A stretch of 11,179 bases of DNA from an uncultured Collinsella sp. (GTDB taxonomy: Bacteria; Actinomycetota; Coriobacteriia; Coriobacteriales; Coriobacteriaceae), in contig CALDWI010000030.1 of assembly GCA_937923795.1 (NCBI GenBank), positions 1 through 11,179 of the forward strand, given 5' to 3'. Position numbers and translations under genes: made by a program. Below, piece by piece: positions 1-6,328 of this stretch (positions are counted from its first letter, which is position 1; every line of letters starts with the position of its first letter). The notes beneath the pieces are model-generated. The model ran no database searches, was not told the origin of the DNA, and was given only the letters and a program-made list of their open reading frames with translations.

Positions 1-67
1 AATGGCGCGAAGCACACGGTTGACAAAACTATAGAGACACGTCCCAGAAAAATCATCGACGAACGCA

Positions 68-1006
68 CTACTTTGCGCTGGTAAGAACACCGGTGGTGTC
101 GAAGGCCGGGGTGAAGCTCTCGTCTACCGCGCCGCCCTCTTGCCAGAACATCGTCGTAAAGCCCAGGTCGTCGGCATGGTCGAGCACCTGCTCGTACTCC
201 TCGCGCGTCACGGCGCGCGCCAGATCGCCGCCTTGTTCGCGCATGAGGACATTGGGCGTGTATTGGTTCATGACCGAGATCGGCACGTCGCCCACCGTCT
301 GCCACACCAGATCTAGCACGCGGCACGAGTCATCCGCATGCCCCGGCAGCACCAGGTGGCGCACGATGATGCCGCGCTTCATGAGCCCGCCCTCATCCAC
401 CAACTCTCCCCCGCGGCGATCGATCTCGCGCGCCATCTGGGCCAGACCCGACACGGCCACGCGCGGGTAGTCCTTAATATGAGAAAGCGACTGCGCAAGC
501 CCGGAATCGGCATATTTAAAGTCGGTGAGCCACACATCGACCAGGTCGCCGAGCGCCGCCACGGCACTCGCGCGCTCATAACCGCTCGTGTTGTAGACGA
601 TTGGGATGACCAGCCCGCGCGCCCGTGCCGCGGCAATCGCGGCAGGCAACAGGTGCGCATAGTGCGTCGCCGTCACCAAATTGATGTTGTTGGCACCCTG
701 GTCCTGCAGTTCCAGCATAATCTCGACCAGGCGCTCAGGCGAAATCTCAAGGCCAAAATTGCCGGTCGAGATCTCGTGGTTCTGGCAGTAGATACATTTA
801 AGCGAGCAGCCGCTAAAGAAGATCGTGCCCGAACCGGCCTCGCCCGAGATAGGCGGCTCCTCCCACATATGAAGCGCCGCGCGGGCCACCCTGAGCGTGT
901 CGTTAGCACCGCATACGCCGCGCGCGCCCTCATCGCGCGCCGCACCGCAACGGCGCGGACACAAATGGCAGGCGGACGAAAAAAGTTCGGTCAACGACGT
1001 CGGCAT
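68..1006 (-). CDS. PflX-type radical SAM protein (COG1313-like)
   Basis: Radical SAM enzyme related to pyruvate formate-lyase activating enzymes, about 312 aa. The [4Fe-4S]/SAM motif CSLKCIYC (CX3CX2C, Cys67, Cys71, Cys74) sits in the context FFSGCSLKCIYCQNHEIS, typical of the PflX group. A second Cys-rich stretch near the N-terminus (CHLCPRRC, Cys13, Cys16 and Cys20, then Cys32) is also characteristic of that group. A TTG start at 1021 is possible, but the ATG at 1006 is preferred: TTGGAG lies 9 nt upstream of it, whereas the TTG itself is part of that Shine-Dalgarno sequence. Family members act in the cytosol, and most have no established substrate. No glycyl-radical enzyme or other partner is adjacent, so the target cannot be inferred. 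It is transcribed away from the 6S RNA candidate; I could not identify its promoter or terminator. The family call is firm; specific function is unknown. Confidence 0.88.
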   Translation of the reverse strand: MPTSLTELFSSACHLCPRRCGAARDEGARGVCGANDTLRVARAALHMWEEPPISGEAGSGTIFFSGCSLKCIYCQNHEISTGNFGLEISPERLVEIMLELQDQGANNINLVTATHYAHLLPAAIAAARARGLVIPIVYNTSGYERASAVAALGDLVDVWLTDFKYADSGLAQSLSHIKDYPRVAVSGLAQMAREIDRRGGELVDEGGLMKRGIIVRHLVLPGHADDSCRVLDLVWQTVGDVPISVMNQYTPNVLMREQGGDLARAVTREEYEQVLDHADDLGFTTMFWQEGGAVDESFTPAFDTTGVLTSAK

Positions 1007-1121
1007 AAAAACATGCTCCAAAACAACGATTCAGCAGCTCAAACGTAAAGGGCCAGACCGCGTAGACGGCTCCGTCCCTAAGGCGCCGTAATCGTCCGAC
1101 ACGATTTTTGTAATGTCAAGA

Positions 1122-1150
1122 CTGGAATCGATAAAGTGCCGCTTTATGAT
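1122..1150 (+). promoter_or_regulatory. Candidate promoter for the 6S RNA
   Basis: TATGAT (1145-1150) matches the -10 consensus at five of six positions. It lies 17 nt after a poor -35-like CTGGAA (1122-1127). The predicted start at about A1157 is three bases before the closing helix of the RNA, which is where a 6S transcript would be expected to begin. The weak -35 keeps confidence low. Confidence 0.35.
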
Positions 1151-1156
1151 GTAGGT

Positions 1157-1327
1157 ATTCCGCCCCCCGCGGAGCAACTGGGTGAACCGTCGCGTTTATT
1201 TAGGGAGCCCACACAGTCGTACCTAGTACAGGTATCCTTCGTTGTTGAGGACGCTGGAACAGTCGATGAGGGCACCCACCTGTTTTAGGTGGGTTCATTT
1301 TCGTAACGTGGGGGGTGGTTTTCTTTT
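1157..1327 (+). ncRNA. ssrS: Probable 6S RNA
   Basis: 6S RNA mimics an open promoter, binds the housekeeping RNA polymerase holoenzyme and down-regulates transcription in stationary phase. Positions 1160-1171 (CCGCCCCCCGCG) pair without mismatch, with two G-U wobbles, to 1307-1318 (CGTGGGGGGTGG). This 12-bp closing helix encloses about 135 nt and is followed by TTTTCTTTT (1319-1327), giving a transcript of about 171 nt, which fits the family. The 3' half holds a hairpin, ACCCACCT (1274-1281) with AGGTGGGT (1287-1294), in the place where 6S RNAs carry a small hairpin on the 3' side of the central bubble. An apical hairpin, TCCTT with GAGGA, lies near 1231-1247. Position between divergent genes and the lack of an open reading frame agree. 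The assignment comes from architecture and remembered motif resemblance; another structured RNA is possible. Confidence 0.62.
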
Positions 1328-1531
1328 GCCGAAAATCATCATACAGTCCATATGGATCCCCGCCGGCATCCCGACAAGCCATCGACAACATCCCAATATC
1401 TGGTAAGCGCGTGATTATCGCTGCGTGCAATTACATGCACCCCCCTTGGTCGAGTATTATGGTTCGGCTATGCCCTTTGCGCATGGCGTTCTTCTGACCT
1501 TTTCCTTCGACGCTTGGCGGTTTTTAGATTC

Positions 1532-2731
1532 ATGGCTTCATCCCCGAGCTACATACCGTACCTATGCGTGGCAGTGGCGGCTTTTATCACGACCTTCCTC
1601 GCGGTGCCCCTGGTCAAGCGCTTGGCAATTAAGCTCGATGCCGTCGACTATCCTTCTAAGCGCCGCATCAACACCAAGCCCATCCCGCGTTTGGGCGGAA
1701 CGGCGGTGTTTTTTGGCCTGGTCGTTGCCTGCATTGTGCAAATCCTAGGCACCTGGTACCTAGGCTGGCCACCCGTCCTGGTGCCGCACCCGCGCCTTCA
1801 CATTAGCTATCCCATGCTGGCGCTCTCCTTTACTGTCATCTTTGCAACCGGCGCGATCGACGACGTCTTCCAGCTCACGCCCAAGCAAAAACTGGCCGGA
1901 CAGGTCCTCGCCGCGCTTATCGCCTGCATGGGCGGCCTGCGGATCGGCGTCATCGTCAACCCGTTTGCCCCCGGCGAGATCATGCTCGGATGGCTCGCCT
2001 ACCCCATTACCGTGATCTATCTGGTGGCATTCACCAACATCATTAACCTCATCGACGGCCTCGACGGCTTGGCCACGGGCATCTGCGGCATCGCCTCGTT
2101 CACCATGTTTTCGATGGCCGTTCTCTCGGGCCGCATCGACGCCGCCGCGCTCTCCATTGCGCTCTTTGGCGCCTGTCTGGCTTTTTTGCGCTACAACTTC
2201 AACCCCGCAAGCATCTTCTTGGGCGACTCGGGGTCGCTGCTTCTGGGCTTTGCACTGGGCTCCATCTCGCTGCTCAACGTGAGCCGAACCGCCGCGCTCA
2301 CCTCGCTTATCATCCCGCTCATCGTTGCCGGCGTGCCCATCATCGACACGTTTAGCGCCATCGTGCGCCGCAGGCGCGCCCACATTAGCATTGGGCAGGC
2401 CGACAAGGGCCACATCCACCACCGCCTGATCCAAGAAGGCTACAACCAAAAACAGGCCGTGCTGCTCATCTATGCCTGGTGCATCATGCTTTCGGCCGGC
2501 GCCGCCGCGATTAACCAGGTCGAGGTGCCCATGCGCGTGCTCATCTTTACCGTGCTCGCCATTGGCTCGGCGGCCTTTGCCAAGCACCTGCATCTGTTTG
2601 AACCCGTGCTGCGCCACCATTACAACAAGCGCACGCACGAGGACGAGCTGGTCACCCCCGACGACCCCGCTTTTAAGCAGGAGGAGCAGGCAGCCGAGGA
2701 GCGCAAAGAAGAGCGCCACCACAAGCTCTAG
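1532..2731 (+). CDS. Undecaprenyl/decaprenyl-phosphate GlcNAc-1-phosphate transferase (TagO/WecA family)
   Basis: Integral membrane enzyme of the MraY/WecA/TagO family. It transfers a HexNAc-1-phosphate, usually GlcNAc-1-P from UDP-GlcNAc, to polyprenyl phosphate, which starts teichoic acid, capsule or related glycopolymer synthesis on the inner membrane face. From the ATG at 1532 it has 399 aa. Landmarks are DYPSKRRINTKPIPRLGG at 39-56, the Asp-Asp motif in GAIDDVFQLTPKQK (107-120), NLIDGLDGLATG at 172-183, FLGDSGS at 229-235 and the HIHH motif at 294-297. Roughly ten hydrophobic segments precede a charged cytoplasmic tail from about residue 365. A TTG start at 1514 would add six residues but has no ribosome binding site. 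The ATG has only a weak GGCGG 11 nt upstream, so the start is moderately sure. The gene lies 159 bp upstream of trpS. The sugar acceptor and final polymer are unknown. Confidence 0.93.
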   Translation: MASSPSYIPYLCVAVAAFITTFLAVPLVKRLAIKLDAVDYPSKRRINTKPIPRLGGTAVFFGLVVACIVQILGTWYLGWPPVLVPHPRLHISYPMLALSFTVIFATGAIDDVFQLTPKQKLAGQVLAALIACMGGLRIGVIVNPFAPGEIMLGWLAYPITVIYLVAFTNIINLIDGLDGLATGICGIASFTMFSMAVLSGRIDAAALSIALFGACLAFLRYNFNPASIFLGDSGSLLLGFALGSISLLNVSRTAALTSLIIPLIVAGVPIIDTFSAIVRRRRAHISIGQADKGHIHHRLIQEGYNQKQAVLLIYAWCIMLSAGAAAINQVEVPMRVLIFTVLAIGSAAFAKHLHLFEPVLRHHYNKRTHEDELVTPDDPAFKQEEQAAEERKEERHHKL

Positions 2732-2768
2732 GGCAAGCTGCCGAGGATGTGCCAAGGCACCGTTGCCC
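2731..2768 (+). terminator. Possible compound hairpin after the GlcNAc-1-P transferase gene
   Basis: GGGCAA (2731-2736, starting in the stop codon) pairs with TTGCCC (2763-2768). Inside it, GTGC (2749-2752) pairs with GCAC (2757-2760). No T-run follows, so it is not a standard intrinsic terminator; it may only slow read-through toward trpS. Confidence 0.25.
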
Positions 2769-2853
2769 AAGTGCGGCCGCGCCGCGCCCATCGCACAAGC
2801 CACCCCTCTCCCGCCCCTCGCCTACTTACGCACCGCCCCTCCAATAAACGCGT

Positions 2854-2859
2854 TATCAT
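2854..2859 (+). promoter_or_regulatory. Candidate -10 element for trpS
   Basis: TATCAT matches the -10 consensus at five of six positions and would start transcription about 25 nt before the trpS ATG. No good -35 hexamer lies 16-18 nt upstream. The leader would be too short for a T-box, and I see no T-box motif. Confidence 0.3.
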
Positions 2860-2890
2860 CTTGACCCATGAACATACGTTAGGAGCAATC

Positions 2891-3940
2891 ATGCCAAACG
2901 AGAACAGCTACGAAGTCGCGCTGCAAAAGAGCAACGCCATTCGCGAGGGCCTGGCCAAAACGCCCGAGAAGTTCACCATGCTCACCGGTGACCGTCCCAC
3001 CGGCCGCCTGCACCTGGGCCACTACTTTGGCACCCTCAAGGGCCGTGTTGAGCTGCAGAACATGGGCGCCAAGACCAACGTGCTCATCGCCGACTACCAG
3101 GTCATCACCGACCGCGACACCACCGAGCATATCCAGGACAACGTGTACAACATGGTCATGGACTACCTTGCCTGCGGTATCGACCCCGACAAGACCATGA
3201 TCTACGCGCACTCCGCCGTGCCCGCAGCCAACCAGCTCATGCTGCCGTTCCTGTCACTGGTGTCCGAGGCCGAGCTGGCGCGCAACCCCACAGTCAAGGC
3301 CGAGATGGAGGCCTCGGGCCACGAGCTCACCGGCCTTCTGCTCACCTACCCGGTACATCAGGCCTGCGACATCCTGTTCTGCAAGGGCAACGTGGTGCCC
3401 GTCGGTCGCGACCAGCTACCGCACATCGAGCTTACCCGCACCATCGCCCGCCGCTTTAACAACCGCTACGGCAAGGTGTTCCCCGAGGTCGATGCGCTGC
3501 TGTCCGAGACCCCGCTGCTACCCGGCCTTGACGGTCGCAAGATGAGCAAGAGCTACGGCAACGCCATCAATATTTCGATGACCGCCGAGGAGACGGCCAA
3601 ACGCATCAAGAAGAGCCAGACCGACTCCGAGCGCATGATCACGTTCGATCCCGAGAACCGCCCCGGCGTGTCTGGCCTGCTTTCGACAGCCGCCATCTGC
3701 ACCGGTCGCTCCGAGGTCGAGATTGCGGAGGAGATCGGCATGGGCGGCTCCGGCCAGCTCAAGAAGTACGTGACCGAGGCCGTCAACGAGTACTTCGCAC
3801 CGATCCGCGAGCGTCGCCAGCGCTACGAGAACGATCTGGACTATGTGAAGGACGTCCTGCACGAGGGCAACCGTCGTGCTAACGAGATCGCCGAGCAGAC
3901 CCTGGCAGAGGTTCAGGATGCCATGGGCATGGTGTACTAG
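2891..3940 (+). CDS. trpS: Tryptophan-tRNA ligase
   Basis: Class Ic aminoacyl-tRNA synthetase that activates tryptophan with ATP and charges tRNA-Trp in the cytosol. The 349-aa length is normal. The first signature is GRLHLGHYFGTL (HLGH, residues 41-44) and the second is KMSKS (217-221). The typical central segment VPVGRDQLPHIELTR spans about 169-183, and the TrpRS-type GLLLTYPVHQACDIL precedes it. An open frame continues upstream to 2747, but the ATG at 2891 is the start: AGGAG (2881-2885) lies five bases before it, and homology begins there. The sequence belongs to the TGDRPTG/HLGHY subtype. The position equivalent to His43 of the Geobacillus stearothermophilus enzyme (DQHAIT) reads Gln70 here (DYQVIT). 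A strong terminator follows, so the gene ends its transcription unit. Confidence 0.97.
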   Translation: MPNENSYEVALQKSNAIREGLAKTPEKFTMLTGDRPTGRLHLGHYFGTLKGRVELQNMGAKTNVLIADYQVITDRDTTEHIQDNVYNMVMDYLACGIDPDKTMIYAHSAVPAANQLMLPFLSLVSEAELARNPTVKAEMEASGHELTGLLLTYPVHQACDILFCKGNVVPVGRDQLPHIELTRTIARRFNNRYGKVFPEVDALLSETPLLPGLDGRKMSKSYGNAINISMTAEETAKRIKKSQTDSERMITFDPENRPGVSGLLSTAAICTGRSEVEIAEEIGMGGSGQLKKYVTEAVNEYFAPIRERRQRYENDLDYVKDVLHEGNRRANEIAEQTLAEVQDAMGMVY

Positions 3941-3975
3941 ACCGATCTGCTGGCTTGAGCTTTCGATTGCTATAG

Positions 3976-4004
3976 GGCGGGCGCTACGGCGTCCGCCTTT
4001 TTTT
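3976..4004 (+). terminator. Rho-independent terminator of trpS
   Basis: A perfect 9-bp stem, GGCGGGCGC (3976-3984) with GCGTCCGCC (3989-3997) including one G-T wobble, closes a TACG tetraloop and is followed directly by seven Ts (3998-4004). It starts 35 nt after the trpS stop. Confidence 0.93.
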
Positions 4005-4050
4005 GGAGCCGGACCGCTCGGCTCCGTCCATCCCACTCCCCCGACAAACA

Positions 4051-4092
4051 GGAACAGGCCCGCCGGCAGTTAGTTGCCAGCGGGCCTGTTCC
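4051..4092. repeat. Long inverted repeat / hairpin, possible secondary terminator
   Basis: GGAACAGGCCCGC (4051-4063) is the exact inverse complement of 4080-4092. After one mismatch GGCA (4065-4068) pairs with TGCC (4075-4078), leaving a six-base loop. The 17 bp are very stable. No T-run follows on the plus strand. On the minus strand the next bases are TGTTTGT, so it could stop leftward transcripts before they enter trpS antisense. Confidence 0.7.
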
Positions 4093-4276
4093 CGAAGTAC
4101 ACCGTTGAATCGCACAGAGGGGAGGAATGCGAATCAAACTCAACAGGGCAGGCTTTTTCATCGCCTATTGCCTGCTCCGTTGCTGAAACCAATATAGTTC
4201 ACCGTGGTTTACTTTCTAGCGTCAATGTGCGCCGCCATACCTTCTCCATAAGTTAGCTCCGGTAAACCTGCAACGG

Positions 4277-4317
4277 AAAACCACCACAAAGGGGACAGGC
4301 ACCTTTGTGGTGGTTTT
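4277..4317. repeat. Dispersed palindromic repeat, copy 1 (probable terminator of the MGMT-type gene)
   Basis: AAAACCACCACAAAGG (4277-4292) is the exact inverse complement of 4302-4317, with loop GGACAGGCA. It begins 16 nt past the stop codon of the leftward MGMT-type gene, and on that strand the stem ends in TTTT. Three related copies lie at 4681-4725, 6264-6302 and 7224-7256. Confidence 0.88.
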
Positions 4318-4333
4318 GGCCACGGCAGAGCCG

Positions 4334-4654
4334 CTAGAGCCCCGCTGGCCAGCGACAGGCGGCCAAGTCGACGTGCATGTCGTCCTTAAACGCCACACCC
4401 TCCCCTAGCAAAAGCTCACGTTGAACATCGGGACCGCCAAAAGCAAAACCCTCGCATATGTGCCCGTCGGCAAACACCACGCGATGGCAAGGAATCTCGC
4501 CGGGGCGCGGATTGCTGTGCAGTGCGTAGCCCACGTACCGCGCACTCCGCGGACGACCGGCGAGCAGCGCCACCTGACCGTAGGTGGCGACCATCCCCTC
4601 GGGAATCTGCTCGACCACCTCGTACACCCGTTCAAAAAAGCCCTCAGACGCCAT
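4334..4654 (-). CDS. Single-domain MGMT family protein (alkyltransferase-like, catalytic Cys present)
   Basis: Small protein of 106 aa made only of the DNA-binding/active-site domain of O6-alkylguanine-DNA alkyltransferases. It lacks the N-terminal domain of full-length Ogt/MGMT (about 160-200 aa). Visible landmarks are the helix-turn-helix TYGQVALLAGRPRSARYVG (24-42, with Tyr25 and the probable arginine finger Arg39) and IPCHRVV (54-60), where Cys56 occupies the alkyl-accepting position. Alkyltransferase-like Atl proteins usually have Trp there and flag lesions for nucleotide excision repair. With Cys, this protein could transfer alkyl groups or act as a damage sensor; sequence alone does not decide. 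The ATG at 4654 is chosen over a GTG at 4693 because GGGAG lies six bases upstream and because the longer frame reads through a palindromic repeat. It follows degV in the same direction. Confidence 0.85.
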   Translation of the reverse strand: MASEGFFERVYEVVEQIPEGMVATYGQVALLAGRPRSARYVGYALHSNPRPGEIPCHRVVFADGHICEGFAFGGPDVQRELLLGEGVAFKDDMHVDLAACRWPAGL

Positions 4655-4680
4655 TGCTCGCTCCCTTCCACCCGGAAAAA

Positions 4681-4725
4681 CATAAACCACCACAAAGGTA
4701 CCTGTCCCCTTTATGGTGGTTTATG
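4681..4725. repeat. Dispersed palindromic repeat, copy 2 (probable terminator of degV)
   Basis: The 18-base arms 4681-4698 and 4708-4725 are complementary except at one position, which becomes a G-U wobble when transcribed leftward. The loop is TACCTGTCC, the complement of the copy 1 loop with one change, so the element is inverted relative to copy 1. It lies 9 nt past the degV stop and is followed on the minus strand by TTTTT (4680-4676). It also sits just upstream of the next gene's ribosome binding site. Confidence 0.88.
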
Positions 4726-4734
4726 GCAGGTCGG

Positions 4735-5589
4735 TTAGTTGGCGGGCTGGAAGAAGGCTACTGCTACGGCGCCGGGGCCAACGTGGGTACCGATGGTGGC
4801 GCCGATGGTGTGAACGGGCAACTCGCCCTCGGTGTGGCCAGCCCAAAGTGCCGCGCTGTCCTCGATATACTTCTTGAGCACCGCATCCGAAAGACCCGTA
4901 TAGCCGAGCGCCAGCGGCATGGAAAAGTCGATGCCGCCCGCCTTTTCGACCTTTTGGTTCAGCAGGTTGCGGCCGTTCTTGGAACCGCGCGCCTTGCCCA
5001 GCTGCACGATCAGACCGTCCTCGACAGCCACCACAGGCTTTACGTTGAGCAGCGTGCCCACGGCGCCGGCCGCAGCAGACAGACGACCGCCGCGCACCAG
5101 GTACTCCAGCGTCTCGAGCAGGCCGATAACCACCACACGGTCGCGCACGGCCTCGACAGCCGCCGCGATCTGAGATGCACTGCGGCCCTCGTCCACCAAG
5201 CGCAGCGCATACTCGACCAGGACGCGCTCACCCAGGGTGACGTTGTTGCTGTCTACCACGTACACGTCGCCGCCCGGCGCCTCGGCAAGTGCGGTACGGG
5301 CACTCTGATTGGTGCCTGATAGCTTAGCGCCCACGGTAATAATCACAGCCTCATCGCCGGCTTCACGCGCCTCGGCAATCGCCTGCGAAAACGCGTACGG
5401 GTTGACCTGGCCGGTCTTGGGCAGCTCATCGCGCTCCACGAGCATCTCGTAAAAGCGCTGGTGATCGATGTCGATGCCATCCATGTACACATCGGTGCCA
5501 AAGGTGACGGACAGCGGCAGAACACGCAGAGCGGGGTGCTCAGTCGGCGACATATCGCTCGCGGAATCGGTAATAATACGAATGGACAT
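4735..5589 (-). CDS. DegV family fatty-acid-binding protein
   Basis: Cytosolic DegV/FakB-type protein of 284 aa, the usual length. In Firmicutes, FakB proteins bind a fatty acid and present it to the kinase FakA for phosphorylation; other DegV proteins have less certain roles. Visible motifs are ITDSASDM near the N-terminus (6-13), LSGTNQSA (90-97) and DSNNVTLG (113-120) in the lipid-binding domain, LEYLVRGGRL (161-170) and IGTHVGPGAV (266-275) near the C-terminus. The open frame extends to 5694, but the ATG at 5589 is the start: AAGGA lies six bases upstream and family homology begins at MSIRIITDSASD. The gene is 119 bp downstream of marR in the same direction, with no clear terminator between, so the two may be one transcript. 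No FakA-like kinase is in the window, so the fatty-acid role is an inference. Confidence 0.93.
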   Translation of the reverse strand: MSIRIITDSASDMSPTEHPALRVLPLSVTFGTDVYMDGIDIDHQRFYEMLVERDELPKTGQVNPYAFSQAIAEAREAGDEAVIITVGAKLSGTNQSARTALAEAPGGDVYVVDSNNVTLGERVLVEYALRLVDEGRSASQIAAAVEAVRDRVVVIGLLETLEYLVRGGRLSAAAGAVGTLLNVKPVVAVEDGLIVQLGKARGSKNGRNLLNQKVEKAGGIDFSMPLALGYTGLSDAVLKKYIEDSAALWAGHTEGELPVHTIGATIGTHVGPGAVAVAFFQPAN

Positions 5590-5708
5590 AGCGAATCCTT
5601 TCTTGCGCAGGTCCCGCGCAGGGAATTTTGACAGCAATGCCCCGGCACGGCATACGCGCTCAAACGGGACTATGCAGTTGTTAATGGGAAGCAAATGCCT
5701 TGGCGGCC

Positions 5709-6158
5709 TTAGATCTCGCGCAGGGTGTTGAGAATCGTGCGCAGCGACGCATACATCTGCTCGCGCTGCTCCACACCCATAGCCTTACCGGTGGTATCGA
5801 GCACCTCGCGAATGATGCGGTCCGCCTCGCTCATGCTCTCGCCGCCCAGAGCGGTCAGGCGCACCGGAGCACGATACTTAACGGCGGCATCGCCCGAATC
5901 ATCGACCTCGACGTAGCCGCCCTCCTCCAGATGCGCGAGCGTACGCGAGACGGCGGCGCGGGTCACGCCTGCCATGCGAGCCAGGTCGGCGCCAGTCAGG
6001 CCGTCCTTGCTGCGCTCAAGATAGTACAGGCACATAACGTCGGAGCCCTTGAGTCCCAGCCTTGCGCCCTCAGACGTCTTAATGCGCTGGATCTCCTTGT
6101 AGAGTCCGCTGATCAGTCCGACAAAGTCCTCGAAACGTGTCTCGTCGCTCTGCTGCAT
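5709..6158 (-). CDS. MarR family transcriptional regulator
   Basis: Winged helix-turn-helix regulator of 149 aa, typical for MarR dimers that bind palindromic operators and often respond to small phenolic or lipophilic ligands. The helix-turn-helix is LTGADLARMAGVTRAAVSRT at 54-73, followed by LAHLEEGGYVEV and a wing at about 86-103; flanking N- and C-terminal helices would form the dimer interface. The start ATG at 6158 has AGGCGG nine bases upstream, somewhat distant. The gene precedes degV in the same direction, so it may control degV and itself. An imperfect palindrome, TTTGTTAACCAA at 6243-6254 upstream of the gene, is a speculative operator. The ligand is unknown. Confidence 0.93.
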   Translation of the reverse strand: MQQSDETRFEDFVGLISGLYKEIQRIKTSEGARLGLKGSDVMCLYYLERSKDGLTGADLARMAGVTRAAVSRTLAHLEEGGYVEVDDSGDAAVKYRAPVRLTALGGESMSEADRIIREVLDTTGKAMGVEQREQMYASLRTILNTLREI

Positions 6159-6242
6159 GGGAGACGACCGCCTTTCGCTTGCATAATGCTAACGGGTAAA
6201 CATCTTAGTCGCATAAGCCGACACCTGTACCCAAATACCTCA

Positions 6243-6254
6243 TTTGTTAACCAA
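6243..6254. promoter_or_regulatory. Candidate MarR operator (imperfect palindrome)
   Basis: TTTGTTAACCAA is palindromic at ten of twelve positions, centred on GTTAAC. It lies about 85 bp upstream of the marR start, in the only AT-rich stretch of this intergenic region. No convincing -35/-10 pair was found nearby, so the assignment is speculative. Confidence 0.25.
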
Positions 6255-6263
6255 TCAACATAA

Positions 6264-6302
6264 AAACCACCACAAAGGGGACAGGCACCTTTGTGGTGGT
6301 TT
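6264..6302. repeat. Dispersed palindromic repeat, copy 3 (probable terminator of the solo B3/4 gene)
   Basis: AAACCACCACAAAGG (6264-6278) is the exact inverse complement of 6288-6302, with the same loop and orientation as copy 1 (GGACAGGCA). It begins 26 nt past the stop of the leftward B3/4-domain gene and ends on that strand in TTTTT (6266-6262). Confidence 0.88.
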
Positions 6303-6328
6303 GGGGCATCAATAGGTTCTAGGCGCCG

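Larger units (their letters stand above)
1007..1531. other. Divergent intergenic region holding the 6S RNA candidate
   Basis: There is no convincing protein gene in these 525 bases. The central part holds the 6S RNA candidate, listed separately. To its left is a weak hairpin, AATCGT (1090-1095) with ACGATT (1101-1106), followed by a short T-run. To its right (1328-1531) I see no clear promoter. A TATTAT hexamer at 1455-1460 could be a -10 element for the downstream transferase gene, but it has no good -35 partner. Confidence 0.5.
4005..4333. other. Gene-free, hairpin-rich gap between convergent genes
   Basis: These 329 bases separate the trpS terminator from the 3' end of the MGMT-type gene. 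I see no credible protein gene. Structures visible are a large hairpin at 4051-4092, GGGCAGGC (4146-4153) with GCCTGCTC (4170-4177), AAACCA (4186-4191) with TGGTTT (4205-4210), and the palindromic repeat at 4277-4317. A conventional convergent junction would need only terminators, so 4093-4276 is unexplained; a small RNA or remnant of a mobile element are both possible. Confidence 0.4.

Noticed and set aside
20..35. Promoter from TTGACA at 20-25
   Set aside because: The hexamer is perfect, but there is no -10 element at 16-18 nt spacing; the TATAGA at 30-35 is only four bases away.
1760..2803. Long open frame of 347 codons on the minus strand opposite the GlcNAc-1-P transferase gene
   Set aside because: Its product is low-complexity and rich in Gly, Asp and Ala with no family resemblance, while the opposite strand encodes a clear membrane enzyme. 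It is a high-GC shadow frame.
4100..4150. Degenerate tRNA 3' end on the minus strand (TTTGATTCGCATTCCTCCCC)
   Set aside because: There is a slight likeness to a T-arm and acceptor end, but no acceptor partner, anticodon arm or CCA could be found.
4127..4186. 19-codon frame starting with ATG just after GGGGAGGA
   Set aside because: The Shine-Dalgarno word is only one or two bases from the ATG, too close for normal initiation, and the peptide has no recognisable features. It is mentioned only as part of the unexplained segment.
4522..5319. Open frame of 265 codons on the plus strand opposite the MGMT-type gene and degV
   Set aside because: It runs through a palindromic repeat and the antisense of two recognisable proteins, with a Pro/Arg/His-rich product.
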